The notes under the pieces: model-generated | Told to the model about the DNA's origin: nothing | Databases searched by the model: none | What the model saw: the letters and a program-made list of their open reading frames with translations, nothing else | Shown: in pieces, positions 50,276-59,273 of the stretch | How positions within the stretch are numbered: position 1 is the stretch's first letter | Layout of the letters: each line of letters starts with the position of its first letter | From: Candidatus Hadarchaeales archaeon | GTDB lineage: Archaea > Hadarchaeota > Hadarchaeia > Hadarchaeales > WYZ-LMO6 | Assembly: GCA_038736355.1 (NCBI GenBank) | Contig: JAVYML010000002.1 | Coordinates: 372,001 to 436,000 of the forward strand | Length of the DNA: 64,000 bases | Reading direction: 5' to 3' | Translations under genes and position numbers: made by a program

Positions 50276-51038
50276 CTTCATTCACCCCGAGCAGGAAGTC
50301 CAGCACCTTCCCGGCCTCCTCCCAGGCCTTTCCCGCTCTCAGTTCCCTCCCCTCCAGTTCGGATTCGAAGAGCTCTCGGTCCTCGTGGATCACTCCTGCC
50401 ACCCTCAGCCCCCTCCTCTCCACCTCTGCCCTAAGCCTTTCCTCCATCCTTCCCTGCCTTACCTTGTTGAGCACGGCGTAAACCCTTTTCTCCATTCTCT
50501 CCACCATCTGCGCCGTTCTGCCCGCCAGCACGATCGAGTCGAAGGAAGGGTCCACCACCACCAGCACCACGTCCACCCCTTCCTCCACCCCTCTCCCGAG
50601 GTGCTCCACCCCAGCCTCCAGGTCGGCCAGCAGCAGCTCCCCTTCCGCCAGCCTCAGCCTCCGCAGGACCTCCCTAGCCAGCGCTCCCAGGGGGCAGGCG
50701 CACCCCTCCTTTACCATCGTGATTTTCCCCACGCACAGGAGGGAAAGCCCTTCCTTCCTCCCCACATACTCAGGTGGGAGTTCCTCCACTCCGAAACTTT
50801 CCTTTGCCAGCACTCCCTTTCCACCCTCCAGAGTCTCCCACACACCCTTCCTTCCTCCCGCAAGCTCCAGCAGGGGGGAGGGAGGCCTCTCGAAACCTAG
50901 CAACCTGAAGAGTCCCGGGTTGGATTCGTCGGAGTCCACCACCACCACGCGAAACTTTCTGGAGAGGGCTTCTTGGGACAGGAGGGCCACCAGGGTACTT
51001 TTACCGCTTCCACCTTTCCCACACACTGCCAGCTTCAC
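50256..51038 (-). CDS. cooC: CooC-type nickel insertion ATPase (CODH maturation)
   Basis: 260 residues of the MinD/CooC deviant Walker A ATPases that load nickel into the CO dehydrogenase C-cluster. The P-loop is GKGGSGKSTLVALLSQ (about 7-22, with the signature Lys), followed by VVVDSDESNPGL and the CxC-type motif EGCACPLG (about 111-118) that binds Ni/Zn between subunits. The GTG at 51038 fits a TATA-like CTTTAAATC about 27 bases upstream. It forms an operon with cooT. It implies that a nickel CODH (Wood-Ljungdahl pathway) exists elsewhere in the genome. Confidence 0.93.
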   Translation of the reverse strand: MKLAVCGKGGSGKSTLVALLSQEALSRKFRVVVVDSDESNPGLFRLLGFERPPSPLLELAGGRKGVWETLEGGKGVLAKESFGVEELPPEYVGRKEGLSLLCVGKITMVKEGCACPLGALAREVLRRLRLAEGELLLADLEAGVEHLGRGVEEGVDVVLVVVDPSFDSIVLAGRTAQMVERMEKRVYAVLNKVRQGRMEERLRAEVERRGLRVAGVIHEDRELFESELEGRELRAGKAWEEAGKVLDFLLGVNEDVYCHR

Positions 51039-51082
51039 GTTTTGTGCTTTTGGGAGGGAGATTTAAAGGTTGGGGGTTGGTA

Positions 51083-51093
51083 TCGTTAAATAG
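51083..51093 (+). promoter_or_regulatory. TATA-like promoter of the HMG-CoA reductase gene
   Basis: TCGTTAAATAG is about 28 bases before the TTG start at 51118. The cooC promoter (TTTAAATC on the minus strand, about 51060-51068) is back to back with it. Confidence 0.5.
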
Positions 51094-51117
51094 CCAGAAG
51101 GAAGAAAGGTTGAGAGC

Positions 51118-52383
51118 TTGAGGTCCTCCCGACTACCAGGCTTCCACGAAATCCCTCCAGAGGAGAGGCTGAAGCTGGTGAAAGAATTCGCGAATTTAAC
51201 GGATGAAGAAGTGGAAATCCTGAGGAACACAGGCTCCCTCCCTCTCGACCTGGCCGACCGGATGATAGAGAACGTGATAGGAGCCACGCACCTCCCGCTG
51301 GGCATAGCCACCAACTTCCTCATCAATGGAAAGGATTACCTCATACCCATGGCTATAGAGGAGCCAAGCGTGGTGGCCGCCGCCTCCAACGCTGCCCGTA
51401 TGGCCAGGATGAAGTACGGTTTTAGGGCCAGCGCCGATGAACCCATCATGATAGGACAGATTCAGGTTTGCAAACTTTCCAATCCCGAGGAGGCCAGGAG
51501 AAAGATCTTGGAGAACAAGGAAAAAATTTTGGAAAAAGCCAACGAGAAGGACCCCCTTTTGGTGAAGGTTGGGGGAGGGGCGAGGGATTTGGAGGCAAGG
51601 GTGTTGGAGACCTACATGGGCCCTATGATAGTAGTACACCTGTTGGTGGATGTGAGGGATGCGATGGGAGCCAATGCCGTGAATACGATGTGTGAGGCCG
51701 TGGCTCCCGTGATAGAGCAACTCACGGGTGGAAAGGTCTATCTCCGAATCATCTCCAATCTAGCTGTTTACAGAAAGGCCAGAGCTGAGGCCTCCTTTCC
51801 CAAGGAAGCCTTGGGTGGGGAAGAGGTGGTGGAAGGTATTCTTTATGCTCACGCCTTGGCGGTTGCGGATCCTTACCGCTGTGCCACTCACAACAAAGGA
51901 ATTATGAACGGAATCGTGGCGGTAGGTCTAGCCCTTTCAAACGATGTAAGGGCATTGGAGGCTGGAGCCCACAGCTATGCTGCCTTGGGGGGTTACAAGC
52001 CCCTCACCACCTGGGAAAGGGAGGAAAATGGAGACCTCAGGGGAAGAATAGAACTACCGCTGGCGGTGGGCATCGTAGGTGGAGCAGTGGGTGTGCATCC
52101 CGTAGCTAAGGTGTGCAGGAAAATCCTTGGCGTTAGTTCTTCGAAAGAACTTGCAGAGGTAATGGCAGCAGTAGGTCTGGCTCAAAACCTTGCTGCCCTC
52201 AGGGCACTGGTGGCAGAGGGCATCCAGCGCGGACACATGAAGCTTCACGCCAGGAACATAGCGATAGCGGCTGGGGCCAAGGGTAAGCAGGTAGAAGAGG
52301 TGGTTAGGAGAATGGTGGAGGAAGGATGCGTCAGGATGGACAGGGCAAAGGAGATCCTTGCCGAGCTAGAAACACGCCAGTAG
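51118..52383 (+). CDS. hmgA: HMG-CoA reductase, class II type
   Basis: 421 residues. It reduces HMG-CoA to mevalonate for isoprenoid lipids. IENVIGATHLPLGIATNFLINGKDYLIPMAIEEPSVVAA is the class II signature (as in Archaeoglobus and Pseudomonas mevalonii), and the catalytic Glu lies in that segment. DAMGANAVNTMCEA contains the catalytic Asp-rich NAD(H) site, and GLAQNLAALRAL with a C-terminal helical flap follows. Most archaea use class I; a class II enzyme with likely NAD(H) preference points to acquisition from bacteria. A functional HMG-CoA synthase should lie elsewhere, since the HMGS-like gene here has lost its triad. Confidence 0.93.
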   Translation: MRSSRLPGFHEIPPEERLKLVKEFANLTDEEVEILRNTGSLPLDLADRMIENVIGATHLPLGIATNFLINGKDYLIPMAIEEPSVVAAASNAARMARMKYGFRASADEPIMIGQIQVCKLSNPEEARRKILENKEKILEKANEKDPLLVKVGGGARDLEARVLETYMGPMIVVHLLVDVRDAMGANAVNTMCEAVAPVIEQLTGGKVYLRIISNLAVYRKARAEASFPKEALGGEEVVEGILYAHALAVADPYRCATHNKGIMNGIVAVGLALSNDVRALEAGAHSYAALGGYKPLTTWEREENGDLRGRIELPLAVGIVGGAVGVHPVAKVCRKILGVSSSKELAEVMAAVGLAQNLAALRALVAEGIQRGHMKLHARNIAIAAGAKGKQVEEVVRRMVEEGCVRMDRAKEILAELETRQ

Positions 52384-52390
52384 TCTTTTT

Positions 52391-52400
52391 CCTTTATAAG
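52391..52400 (+). promoter_or_regulatory. TATA box of the RPA-radA operon
   Basis: CCTTTATAAG is a near-consensus TATA box centred about 29 bases before the ATG at 52425. Confidence 0.6.
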
Positions 52401-52424
52401 ACTGTCCGGACGAAGTGGGAAGAG

Positions 52425-54485
52425 ATGGGATTGGGGTTTGAGCGCGTGGTGGAAGAGATAGTTAGGCAGACTGGTGTGAGCAGAGAAGAGGTAATGGCTA
52501 GGATAAGGGAAAAGGAAAGGGAGTTCGGCTCCATCACCACCCCCGAGGGCTTGGCCAAGATGGTGGCGGCTGAGCTTGGGGTAAGGCTCCCCGGGGAGAA
52601 GCTCAAACCCAGGGAGATCACCTTGAAAGATCTGGTTCCTGGTATGTCGAATGTGAATTTATTGGCAAGGGTGGTGAGAGTATATGAGCCCAGGAGTTTT
52701 CCCCGCTGGGATGGGTCGGTGGGGAGGGTAGCTTCCCTCATCCTTCAGGATAGCACGGGAAGGGTTAGGGCTTCCCTTTGGGACAACAAGGCTTCGCTGG
52801 TGGAGACGGGTGCCATCCAGAAGGGGGATCTGCTCAGAATCAGCGGGGCCTACGTACAGGAAGGAAGGGAGGGGGAACCAGAACTGAAGCTTGCTGCTAG
52901 GAGCACGGTGGAAGTAGTCAAGGATCCTTCTCTGGAGGCCAAGTTCCCCCTTCCGGAAGAGGATTTGGTGAGGATCTCGGACTTGAAAGAGGGACACAGG
53001 GAAGTGGATTTGGTGGGAAGGGTGGCGGCGGTGGGAGAGGTGAGGGTCTTTGAGCGCCCAGATGGAAGTACCGATAAGTTCGCCTCTTTCGTTTTACTCG
53101 ATGAGACGGGAAAGATCAAGGTCTTTCTCTGGGGAGAAAAGGCAGACTTGGTAAAGAACCTACGCAGGGGTGAAGTGGTTAAGCTTGAAAATGCGCAGGT
53201 TAGGGTGGATCCCAGTGGAAAGCCCTACTTGAGAGTGGGGAGTGGTGGTAGGGTAATCCTTTCACCCGATTCACCCAGAGCTTCTCAGTTGCCCGAAGTG
53301 GATGGAAAGTTGTTGAAGCTCGAAGAGGTGGAGCCGGGTATGCCTTGGGTGGAGGTGGCTGCCAGGGTGAGGAGGAAATATCCGGAGCGCGAGTTCAAGC
53401 GTCAGGATGGAAGCGTGGGGAAGGTAGTGGGGATGATGCTCGAGGACGAGACGGGATTGATGAGGGTCTCCTTCTGGGACGGAGCAATCGAAAGGGCTGG
53501 GAGTTTGAAGGTGGGAGATGTGGTACTTTTGAGAGGTGCTTACACGAGGGAAAGTCCCTCGGGGAGACCGGAGCTACACGTGAGTAGATCTGCCTCCGTT
53601 GAAGTGAATCCCCCCGGTGTGGAAGTGGGGGAGTTCAAACCCAAGAGGGTAAGGGTGGGTGAGTTGGAGCCAGGTATGGATGGGGTGGAGGTAGTGGGGA
53701 GAGTGGTGGAAGTGGAGGGGGTAAGGGAATTCGTAAGGGAAGGGAGGAAAGGAAAGGTAGCCAGCCTGATCTTGGGGGATACGACGGGGAAAGTGAGAGT
53801 CCTCCTCTGGCAGGAGCACGCCGAGCGGGTTCCCAAGGTGGGGGAAATTCTGCTTCTGAGAAACGCCTACACACCGCTGGGCTCACCCCAGCTGGAACTG
53901 CACCTGGGAAGAATGGGTCAGCTGGAAATCAATCCCCCGATGGAGGAAGAACTCCCACCGGCTGAAATCCTCTCCCGTCTCTCCCAGGTTCCAGAGACGA
54001 GGGACATAGGGGAAATTCAAGAACCAAATCTACAAGTAAGGGTGAGGGGAACGATAGTACAGGTAATCAAGCGGCGCCCCATCTTCGATCTCTGTCCCTT
54101 GTGTGGGAGGACTTTGGGTACGGTGGATACCAGTCTTTTCTGCGAGGAATGTGGTAAGGTAGTTTCTCCAGAGCACAGGGCAGTGTTAAACCTACTCCTG
54201 GACGATGGAACGGGTGTAATCAGAGCAGTTCTCTTTGGGAAGGTGGCGGAGGAGTTGGTGGGTATGAACTCCACGAGGATTTTTGAGGAGTACAGGAAAT
54301 CGCCCAATCTGATCGAGTTCTATCGATCGCTTGGATTGGAGGGAAGGGAAGTGATCTTTTCAGGTACTACTAGAAGGGATGAATATTTGGATCAACTGGA
54401 GTTGAGGGTTACCTCCGTGGAGTTTCCGGATGCCAGGGAGGAGGCAGAACGTTTGCTGGAAAGGGTTAAAGCGTTGAGAAGTTGA
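52425..54485 (+). CDS. replication protein A-like single-strand DNA-binding protein with four OB repeats and a zinc OB
   Basis: 686 residues. After a helical N-terminal domain (about 1-50) come four tandem OB folds: about 60-165, 170-280, 300-400 and 410-505. Each carries a DGSxGKVASLxLxDxTGxVRVxLW-like strand set. A fifth region at about 545-650 contains a four-cysteine zinc finger (CPLCGR and CEECGK) in an OB fold, as in RPA70 and methanogen RPA. The long single-chain form is like that of Methanothermobacter. It is followed by radA 14 bases downstream, so binding protein and recombinase are co-expressed. An in-frame extension upstream lies across the TATA box and is not used. Confidence 0.93.
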   Translation: MGLGFERVVEEIVRQTGVSREEVMARIREKEREFGSITTPEGLAKMVAAELGVRLPGEKLKPREITLKDLVPGMSNVNLLARVVRVYEPRSFPRWDGSVGRVASLILQDSTGRVRASLWDNKASLVETGAIQKGDLLRISGAYVQEGREGEPELKLAARSTVEVVKDPSLEAKFPLPEEDLVRISDLKEGHREVDLVGRVAAVGEVRVFERPDGSTDKFASFVLLDETGKIKVFLWGEKADLVKNLRRGEVVKLENAQVRVDPSGKPYLRVGSGGRVILSPDSPRASQLPEVDGKLLKLEEVEPGMPWVEVAARVRRKYPEREFKRQDGSVGKVVGMMLEDETGLMRVSFWDGAIERAGSLKVGDVVLLRGAYTRESPSGRPELHVSRSASVEVNPPGVEVGEFKPKRVRVGELEPGMDGVEVVGRVVEVEGVREFVREGRKGKVASLILGDTTGKVRVLLWQEHAERVPKVGEILLLRNAYTPLGSPQLELHLGRMGQLEINPPMEEELPPAEILSRLSQVPETRDIGEIQEPNLQVRVRGTIVQVIKRRPIFDLCPLCGRTLGTVDTSLFCEECGKVVSPEHRAVLNLLLDDGTGVIRAVLFGKVAEELVGMNSTRIFEEYRKSPNLIEFYRSLGLEGREVIFSGTTRRDEYLDQLELRVTSVEFPDAREEAERLLERVKALRS

Positions 54486-54499
54486 GGAGGTAGGAGAGT

Positions 54500-55444
54500 G
54501 TGGAAGACGATAAGAACTTGGAAGAGCTTCCCGGGGTGGGACCGGCCATTGCGGAGAGGTTGAGAGAAGCAGGATACAGGACCATTTCCTCGCTTGCCGT
54601 GGCGACCGTGGAGGAGCTGAGGGAAGTGGCGGAAATAGGGGAAGCACAGGCTCGAAGGATCATAGAAGCGGCCAAGCAGATGGCGGACATAGGTAAGTTC
54701 ATTACGGGAGAAGAGGTCCTAGAACTGAGGAAAAAGCTTGGATGGATCACCACTGGGAGCAAACAGTTGGATGTTTTACTGGGAGGGGGGATACCTACTA
54801 GGTCGGTCACCGAGGTCTTTGGGGAGTTTGGGACGGGAAAAACTCAACTGGCCCATCAGCTCTGCGTTAATGTACAACTACCCGAGGAGAGGGGAGGTCT
54901 GAACGGTAAGGCGGTCTTCATCGACACGGAAAACACGTTCAGACCGGAGCGTATTCAGGATATGGCAAGAGCTTTAGATTTGGACGAAAGGGAGGCCGTG
55001 AGAAACATCTTTTTCGCCAGAGCCTACAACACGGACCAGCAACTCCTCCTGGCCGAGAAGGTGGAGGAGCTGGCAGAAAGGGAAAACATCAAGTTGTTGG
55101 TGGTGGATTCCCTCACCTCCCTTTTCAGGGCGGAGTTCGTGGGAAGGGAAGCCCTAGCGGCCAGACAGCAGAAGCTAGCCAGACATCTCCTGACCCTCCA
55201 CAGGCTTTCGGAGTTCAAGGACTTGGCAGTACTGGTGACCAACCAAGTACAGGCTAGGCCAGACATGTTCTTTGGAGACCCCACCAAGCCCATAGGAGGA
55301 CACGTGCTGGCCCATTCCGTGACCACTAGGGTATACCTGAGGAGGAGCAAAGGGAACAAGCGTATAGCCAGGGTGGTGGATAGCCCCTCCCTTCCGGAGG
55401 CCGAAGCCATTTTCTCCGTCTCCGAAGTGGGTATAAGGGACTGA
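54500..55444 (+). CDS. radA: DNA repair and recombination protein RadA
   Basis: 314 residues. An N-terminal helix-hairpin-helix ([20 protein letters not shown], about 8-27) precedes the recombinase core with Walker [10 protein letters not shown] (about 110-118), [13 protein letters not shown], Walker [16 protein letters not shown] and the polymerisation and DNA loops ([11 protein letters not shown]). RadA forms filaments on single-stranded DNA for strand exchange. The GTG start at 54500 has GGAGG upstream. Confidence 0.96.
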   Translation: MEDDKNLEELPGVGPAIAERLREAGYRTISSLAVATVEELREVAEIGEAQARRIIEAAKQMADIGKFITGEEVLELRKKLGWITTGSKQLDVLLGGGIPTRSVTEVFGEFGTGKTQLAHQLCVNVQLPEERGGLNGKAVFIDTENTFRPERIQDMARALDLDEREAVRNIFFARAYNTDQQLLLAEKVEELAERENIKLLVVDSLTSLFRAEFVGREALAARQQKLARHLLTLHRLSEFKDLAVLVTNQVQARPDMFFGDPTKPIGGHVLAHSVTTRVYLRRSKGNKRIARVVDSPSLPEAEAIFSVSEVGIRD

Positions 55445-55445
55445 G

Positions 55446-55682
55446 ATGCGGTTGAAGGCCAAGGTATGTTGTTACTATTCTCAGGATAAGAAAGCCGAAG
55501 CCGTGGCTAAAGCCCTTTCCCCAGACAACGTTGGAGGGAAGGGAGTGAAAGTTTGCACGGTTAGAAGGGGAAAGAAGGTGGTAACCACCATCGAAATGGA
55601 AGGGAGGATAGAGACCCTTCTGGCTACCCTAGATGACCTTCTCGCCTGTACGGAGGTGGCGGAGAGTCTAAGCACCCTGTGA
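55446..55682 (+). CDS. KEOPS complex subunit Pcc1
   Basis: 78 residues of the Pcc1/CTAG family, the dimerisation subunit of KEOPS, which makes t6A37 on tRNAs reading ANN codons. AKALSPDN at about 22-29 is the hallmark, followed by two strands and the helix LLATLDDLLACTEVAESL. It starts one base after the radA stop. Confidence 0.88.
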   Translation: MRLKAKVCCYYSQDKKAEAVAKALSPDNVGGKGVKVCTVRRGKKVVTTIEMEGRIETLLATLDDLLACTEVAESLSTL

Positions 55683-55683
55683 A

Positions 55684-55696
55684 ATACTTATTTTCA
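55684..55696 (+). promoter_or_regulatory. TATA-like promoter of serS
   Basis: ATACTTATTTTC is centred about 27 bases before the TTG start at 55716. serS can be transcribed apart from the radA operon. Confidence 0.5.
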
Positions 55697-55715
55697 GAGG
55701 ACAAAGGGGACCGGC

Positions 55716-57194
55716 TTGAGGTTCCTTTTAAAAGCGAGGCTGAGGTTCAGCGGAGGGCTGGAGGGACTAAGGGAAGAAATAGGTGAGCTGCTGGAAGGAT
55801 CATCCGATCTTTTGAGGAAGGGTGCCCCGCCGGGAAGGGAGGGGGCAAGGGTGGAGAGATGGGAGGTGAAAGGTGAAGAGTTAGAACTCTGGTTGGTCTC
55901 CGATAGATATGTGAGGGCCCATAGCGCCCTCCTTCGTTTGGCGAAGGAGCTGAGAGAAAAACTGGGGAAGCATAGGCTAGGGCTCAGAGAAGTGAAGGGG
56001 GAAGAATACAGGATAGAGTTACCCTTCGTTCCCGAGGTGAAGGATCTGGGAGGTCTCAAGTGTAGGGTGGAGAGGGTAAAAGAGAACGCCCTTTTGGTTC
56101 TGGAGGATCTCTCCGAAGGTGATCTGAGGAGGGGGACGGTGGATCGCCTGCTTTCCCTGCTGGAGAAACAACCTCCCCAACCAGAGAGGATCCAGGAGAT
56201 TCCAAAGGTGGTGAAAGAAGAGGAGGGAACTCCCCCCCTTTTCTCAGACAATCCGACGGAGGAAATGGAAAAGAGAGGATGGATTCAGGAGTTCCCCGGA
56301 AGGGGGCAGTGGCTTTATGGTCCTCCCTTCACCTCCCTACTGTTGGCTTTGGAAGAGCTGATTTTGGAAGAGGTGGTAAGACCTTTGGGCTTTGTGGAGG
56401 TCATGCTTCCAAAGCTCATCCCCTTGGAAGTGATGAGGAACATGCCTGGTTACCTCGACGGTATACCAGAGGGAATGTATTATGTTTGCTCCCCGCCCAG
56501 GGATCCTCAGGCCTTCGCAGACTTCAAGAGTGAAATAAGGCTCCGCAAGAGGGTGGCTTCAGAACTGCTCAAGGAAGCGGTGGAGGCCCCCTCCTATGTC
56601 TTGGCGCCCGCCCAATGCGAGCCCTTTTATCAGATGTTCAGTAGGAAGCTGGTGAAGCTGGAGGAACTTCCTGTCAAGTTCTTCGACAGGAGCGGTTGGA
56701 CGTACAGATGGGAGGGAGGGGGGGCGGAAGGTCTAATCCGTACCCATGAATTCAGGAGGATAGAGCTGGTTTTCTTGGGCTCCCCCCAACAGGTGGTGGA
56801 GATAAGGGAGGGGGTGAGGGAGAGGAGCGAGAATCTTTTGAGGAAGTTGGGAATGAGGTGGAGGTTGACCGTAGCCACTCCCTTCTACCTCAGGGAAGGT
56901 GAGAAAGAAAGGGGAGGACCAGAAGTGGCAACCTATGACTTGGAGGTGAGGCTACCCTACAAACAGGACTGGTTGGAGGTGGCTTCTTTGAACGTCCATG
57001 GGGAGAAGTTCGTGAAATCCTTCGGGATAAGGGAGATGAAGGGAAGGGAGATTTGGACGGGATGTTGTGGTTTCGGAACCACGCGTTGGGCGGTGGGTTT
57101 TTTGGCTCATTATGGCCTGGAAAAGGGGTCTTGGCCAGAGCCCGTGAGGGCACGCGTGAGGGTTTTATCCGGTGGAGAGAAAGATGAGGGATAG
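55716..57194 (+). CDS. serS: seryl-tRNA synthetase, methanogenic (type 2, zinc) form
   Basis: 492 residues of the rare SerRS confined mainly to methanogenic archaea. Instead of the usual coiled-coil arm it has a distinct N-terminal tRNA-binding domain (about 1-165). The class II core (about 200-490) has LAPAQCEPFYQMF, RTHEFRRIELVF (motif 2) and GCCGFGTTRW (motif 3). The zinc ligands of this form (Cys, Glu, Cys) fit Cys in APAQCEP, Glu in YRWEGG or THEF, and Cys in GCCGF. The TTG start is supported by the promoter. Its presence ties this archaeon to methanogen-related lineages. Confidence 0.93.
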   Translation: MRFLLKARLRFSGGLEGLREEIGELLEGSSDLLRKGAPPGREGARVERWEVKGEELELWLVSDRYVRAHSALLRLAKELREKLGKHRLGLREVKGEEYRIELPFVPEVKDLGGLKCRVERVKENALLVLEDLSEGDLRRGTVDRLLSLLEKQPPQPERIQEIPKVVKEEEGTPPLFSDNPTEEMEKRGWIQEFPGRGQWLYGPPFTSLLLALEELILEEVVRPLGFVEVMLPKLIPLEVMRNMPGYLDGIPEGMYYVCSPPRDPQAFADFKSEIRLRKRVASELLKEAVEAPSYVLAPAQCEPFYQMFSRKLVKLEELPVKFFDRSGWTYRWEGGGAEGLIRTHEFRRIELVFLGSPQQVVEIREGVRERSENLLRKLGMRWRLTVATPFYLREGEKERGGPEVATYDLEVRLPYKQDWLEVASLNVHGEKFVKSFGIREMKGREIWTGCCGFGTTRWAVGFLAHYGLEKGSWPEPVRARVRVLSGGEKDEG

Positions 57195-57196
57195 GC

Positions 57197-57847
57197 TTGC
57201 CAGAGAAAGCGAGCTCGGCTAAGGAGTGGAAGAAGAAGACCTGGTACGAGCTTTATGCTCCCCCGATGTTTGGGGGAGCTAGGATAGGGGAGACTCCGGC
57301 ATCCGATCCCCAAAAGGTCCTGGGGAGAAGGGTAGAGGTCTCTTTGGGGGACCTAGTTCAGGACCCTTCGAGGACCTATCTGAAACTCTTTTTCCAAGTG
57401 GTGAAAGTGGATGGGGAAAAGGCTTATACGGACTTCGTGGGCCATGATATGGCCCAATACTTCATCAGGAGCCAAGTAAGGAGGAGGGCCACCAAGATTA
57501 CCCATATCCTCACCGTGAAGACCAAGGATGGAAGGGAGATCCAGATCACTGCCGTGGTGTTAACGTTGAAGAAAATTTCGAGATCGCAGGTGAAGGCCAT
57601 TCGTTCGGAGATAACCAATCTCCTCACGACAAGGGCTTCGGAGCGCACCTTCGATCAGTTCGTTCAGGAGGCCGTGCTAGGCAAGCTCTCAGCCGATATC
57701 TACAAGGTGGCGAAGAAGTATTGTCCTATCAGAAGGGTTGAAATTCAAAAAACAGAAGTTCTCAAGACTCCGAAAAGGGAAGTGGCCGAGCCGGGTACTC
57801 CAGTTCCTCAGGTTCCGGTTGCGGGGGTTACCGAGTCTGGAGCTTAA
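57197..57847 (+). CDS. rps3ae: ribosomal protein S3Ae (eS1)
   Basis: 216 residues. eS1 is a small-subunit protein shared by archaea and eukaryotes, near the mRNA exit channel. KKTWYELYAPPMFGGARIGETPASDPQKVLGRRVE and RRRATKITHILTVKTKDGREIQI are diagnostic. The C-terminal 25 residues are Pro/Val-rich and disordered. It starts at a TTG two bases after the serS stop. Confidence 0.95.
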   Translation: MPEKASSAKEWKKKTWYELYAPPMFGGARIGETPASDPQKVLGRRVEVSLGDLVQDPSRTYLKLFFQVVKVDGEKAYTDFVGHDMAQYFIRSQVRRRATKITHILTVKTKDGREIQITAVVLTLKKISRSQVKAIRSEITNLLTTRASERTFDQFVQEAVLGKLSADIYKVAKKYCPIRRVEIQKTEVLKTPKREVAEPGTPVPQVPVAGVTESGA

Positions 57848-57861
57848 GCTGTTCTACCAAA

Positions 57862-57872
57862 CGTATATTACG
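57862..57872 (+). promoter_or_regulatory. TATA-like promoter of glmM
   Basis: CGTATATTACG is centred about 27 bases before the GTG at 57894. Confidence 0.5.
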
Positions 57873-57893
57873 GTTTGGGGGAGGGTTTGAAGG

Positions 57894-59225
57894 GTGCCAC
57901 ATCTTTTCGGTACTTCCGGTATTAGGGGCTTAGCCAACCTTGAGGTGGATTCTACCCTCGCCATGAGGGTGGGATTGGGCCTAGCCCATCTACTGGGGAA
58001 TTCCGGAAAAGTGGTGGTGGGAAGAGATAACCGGACTTCCAGCGAAATGCTTGAGAGCGCCCTCCTTTCCGGCCTCCTCTCCGGAGGATGTACGGTGGTG
58101 AGGGCGGGAATGATCCCTACACCCGTGCTGGCCTTCGCCACCAAGAAGTGGAAGGCAAAGGCTGGGGTGATGATTACCGCCTCCCACAATCCTCCGGAGT
58201 ACAATGGCCTGAAATGCTGGGATGGGGAGGGTGCAGCCTTCACGCCCGAAAAAGAGGAGGAACTGGAAAGGGAAATGGAAGGGGCGAAGGGCGTGGAATG
58301 GGGGAGAGTGGGAAGGGTGGAGGAGAGAGATCCTGTGGCGGAATATCTGGAGTGGGCCCTGGACCGTTTCACCCCCGGGGAAAGGCATAGGGTAGTGGTG
58401 GACGGTGGAAACGGTGCGGCTTCTAGGGTGACCCCCCTCCTCCTCAGGAGGGGAGGGTGTGAAGTTTTATCCCTCAACTGTTTTCCCAGTGGGGAATTTC
58501 CGGGAAGGGATCCGGAGCCTTCTCCCGAGAGCCTTCAGGATCTTTCGAGGGTGGTGGTATCGAGTGGGGCAGAGCTTGGGTTTGCCCATGATGGTGATGC
58601 CGATAGGATAGCCGTAGTGGATGACAGGGGAAGATTCGTACATCCTGACAGGTTACTCGCTCTGGTGGCCTCCCACTTGGTGGGAAAAGGGGAAAGGATG
58701 GTGACTACCGTGGATGCTTCCACCGTGATAGAGGAATGGGTGGAAAGGAAGGGTGGGAAGGTGGTGAGGACGAAGGTAGGGGATGTGAACGTGGCTAAGA
58801 CCCTCAGAGAAGTGGGGGGAAAGTTCGGTGGGGAGCCCAGCGGGGCTTGGATCTTTCCTGAGGCCCACCTAGCACCCGATGGTCCTCTAGCCACCCTCCT
58901 CATCCTCAGGATGCTGGAGGAGGAGGGAAGGAGGCTTTCTGAACTCCTGGAAGAAGTTCCCTGTTATCCCCTCCTCAGGAAAAAGGTGATGTGTGGTCAG
59001 GCGGAGAAGGGGGAGAAAATGGAGAAGTTGAAAAGGGACCATGTGAAGCTGAAGGGGGTGAAGGGAGTGGAGGAAGTGGATGGCCTCAGAATCCTTTTCG
59101 AGGAGGGAAGCTGGGTGCTGGTGAGACCTTCTGGAACTGAACCATGCTTGAGGCTAACCTGCGAGGCGAGGAAGGAGGAGGATGCCAAGAAGAGGATGGA
59201 GGAGATTCTTTCCCTTCTTTCCTGA
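57894..59225 (+). CDS. glmM: phosphoglucosamine/phosphohexomutase
   Basis: 443 residues of the alpha-D-phosphohexomutase family. The phosphoserine is in ITASHNPPEYNG (about 92-103), the metal loop is AHDGDADRIAVVDD (about 234-247), sugar recognition is GGEPSGAWIFP, and the phosphate loop RPSGTEPCLRL lies at the C-terminus. The four domains are complete. It is followed by a GlmU-like gene, which favours glucosamine-phosphate as substrate (GlmM) over mannose or glucose, leading to UDP-GlcNAc for glycoproteins. Confidence 0.9.
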   Translation: MPHLFGTSGIRGLANLEVDSTLAMRVGLGLAHLLGNSGKVVVGRDNRTSSEMLESALLSGLLSGGCTVVRAGMIPTPVLAFATKKWKAKAGVMITASHNPPEYNGLKCWDGEGAAFTPEKEEELEREMEGAKGVEWGRVGRVEERDPVAEYLEWALDRFTPGERHRVVVDGGNGAASRVTPLLLRRGGCEVLSLNCFPSGEFPGRDPEPSPESLQDLSRVVVSSGAELGFAHDGDADRIAVVDDRGRFVHPDRLLALVASHLVGKGERMVTTVDASTVIEEWVERKGGKVVRTKVGDVNVAKTLREVGGKFGGEPSGAWIFPEAHLAPDGPLATLLILRMLEEEGRRLSELLEEVPCYPLLRKKVMCGQAEKGEKMEKLKRDHVKLKGVKGVEEVDGLRILFEEGSWVLVRPSGTEPCLRLTCEARKEEDAKKRMEEILSLLS

Positions 59226-59273
59226 TCTATCCATTTAGGTAAAAATAAATCCGGAGGTGGAAGAGGAGAGTTG

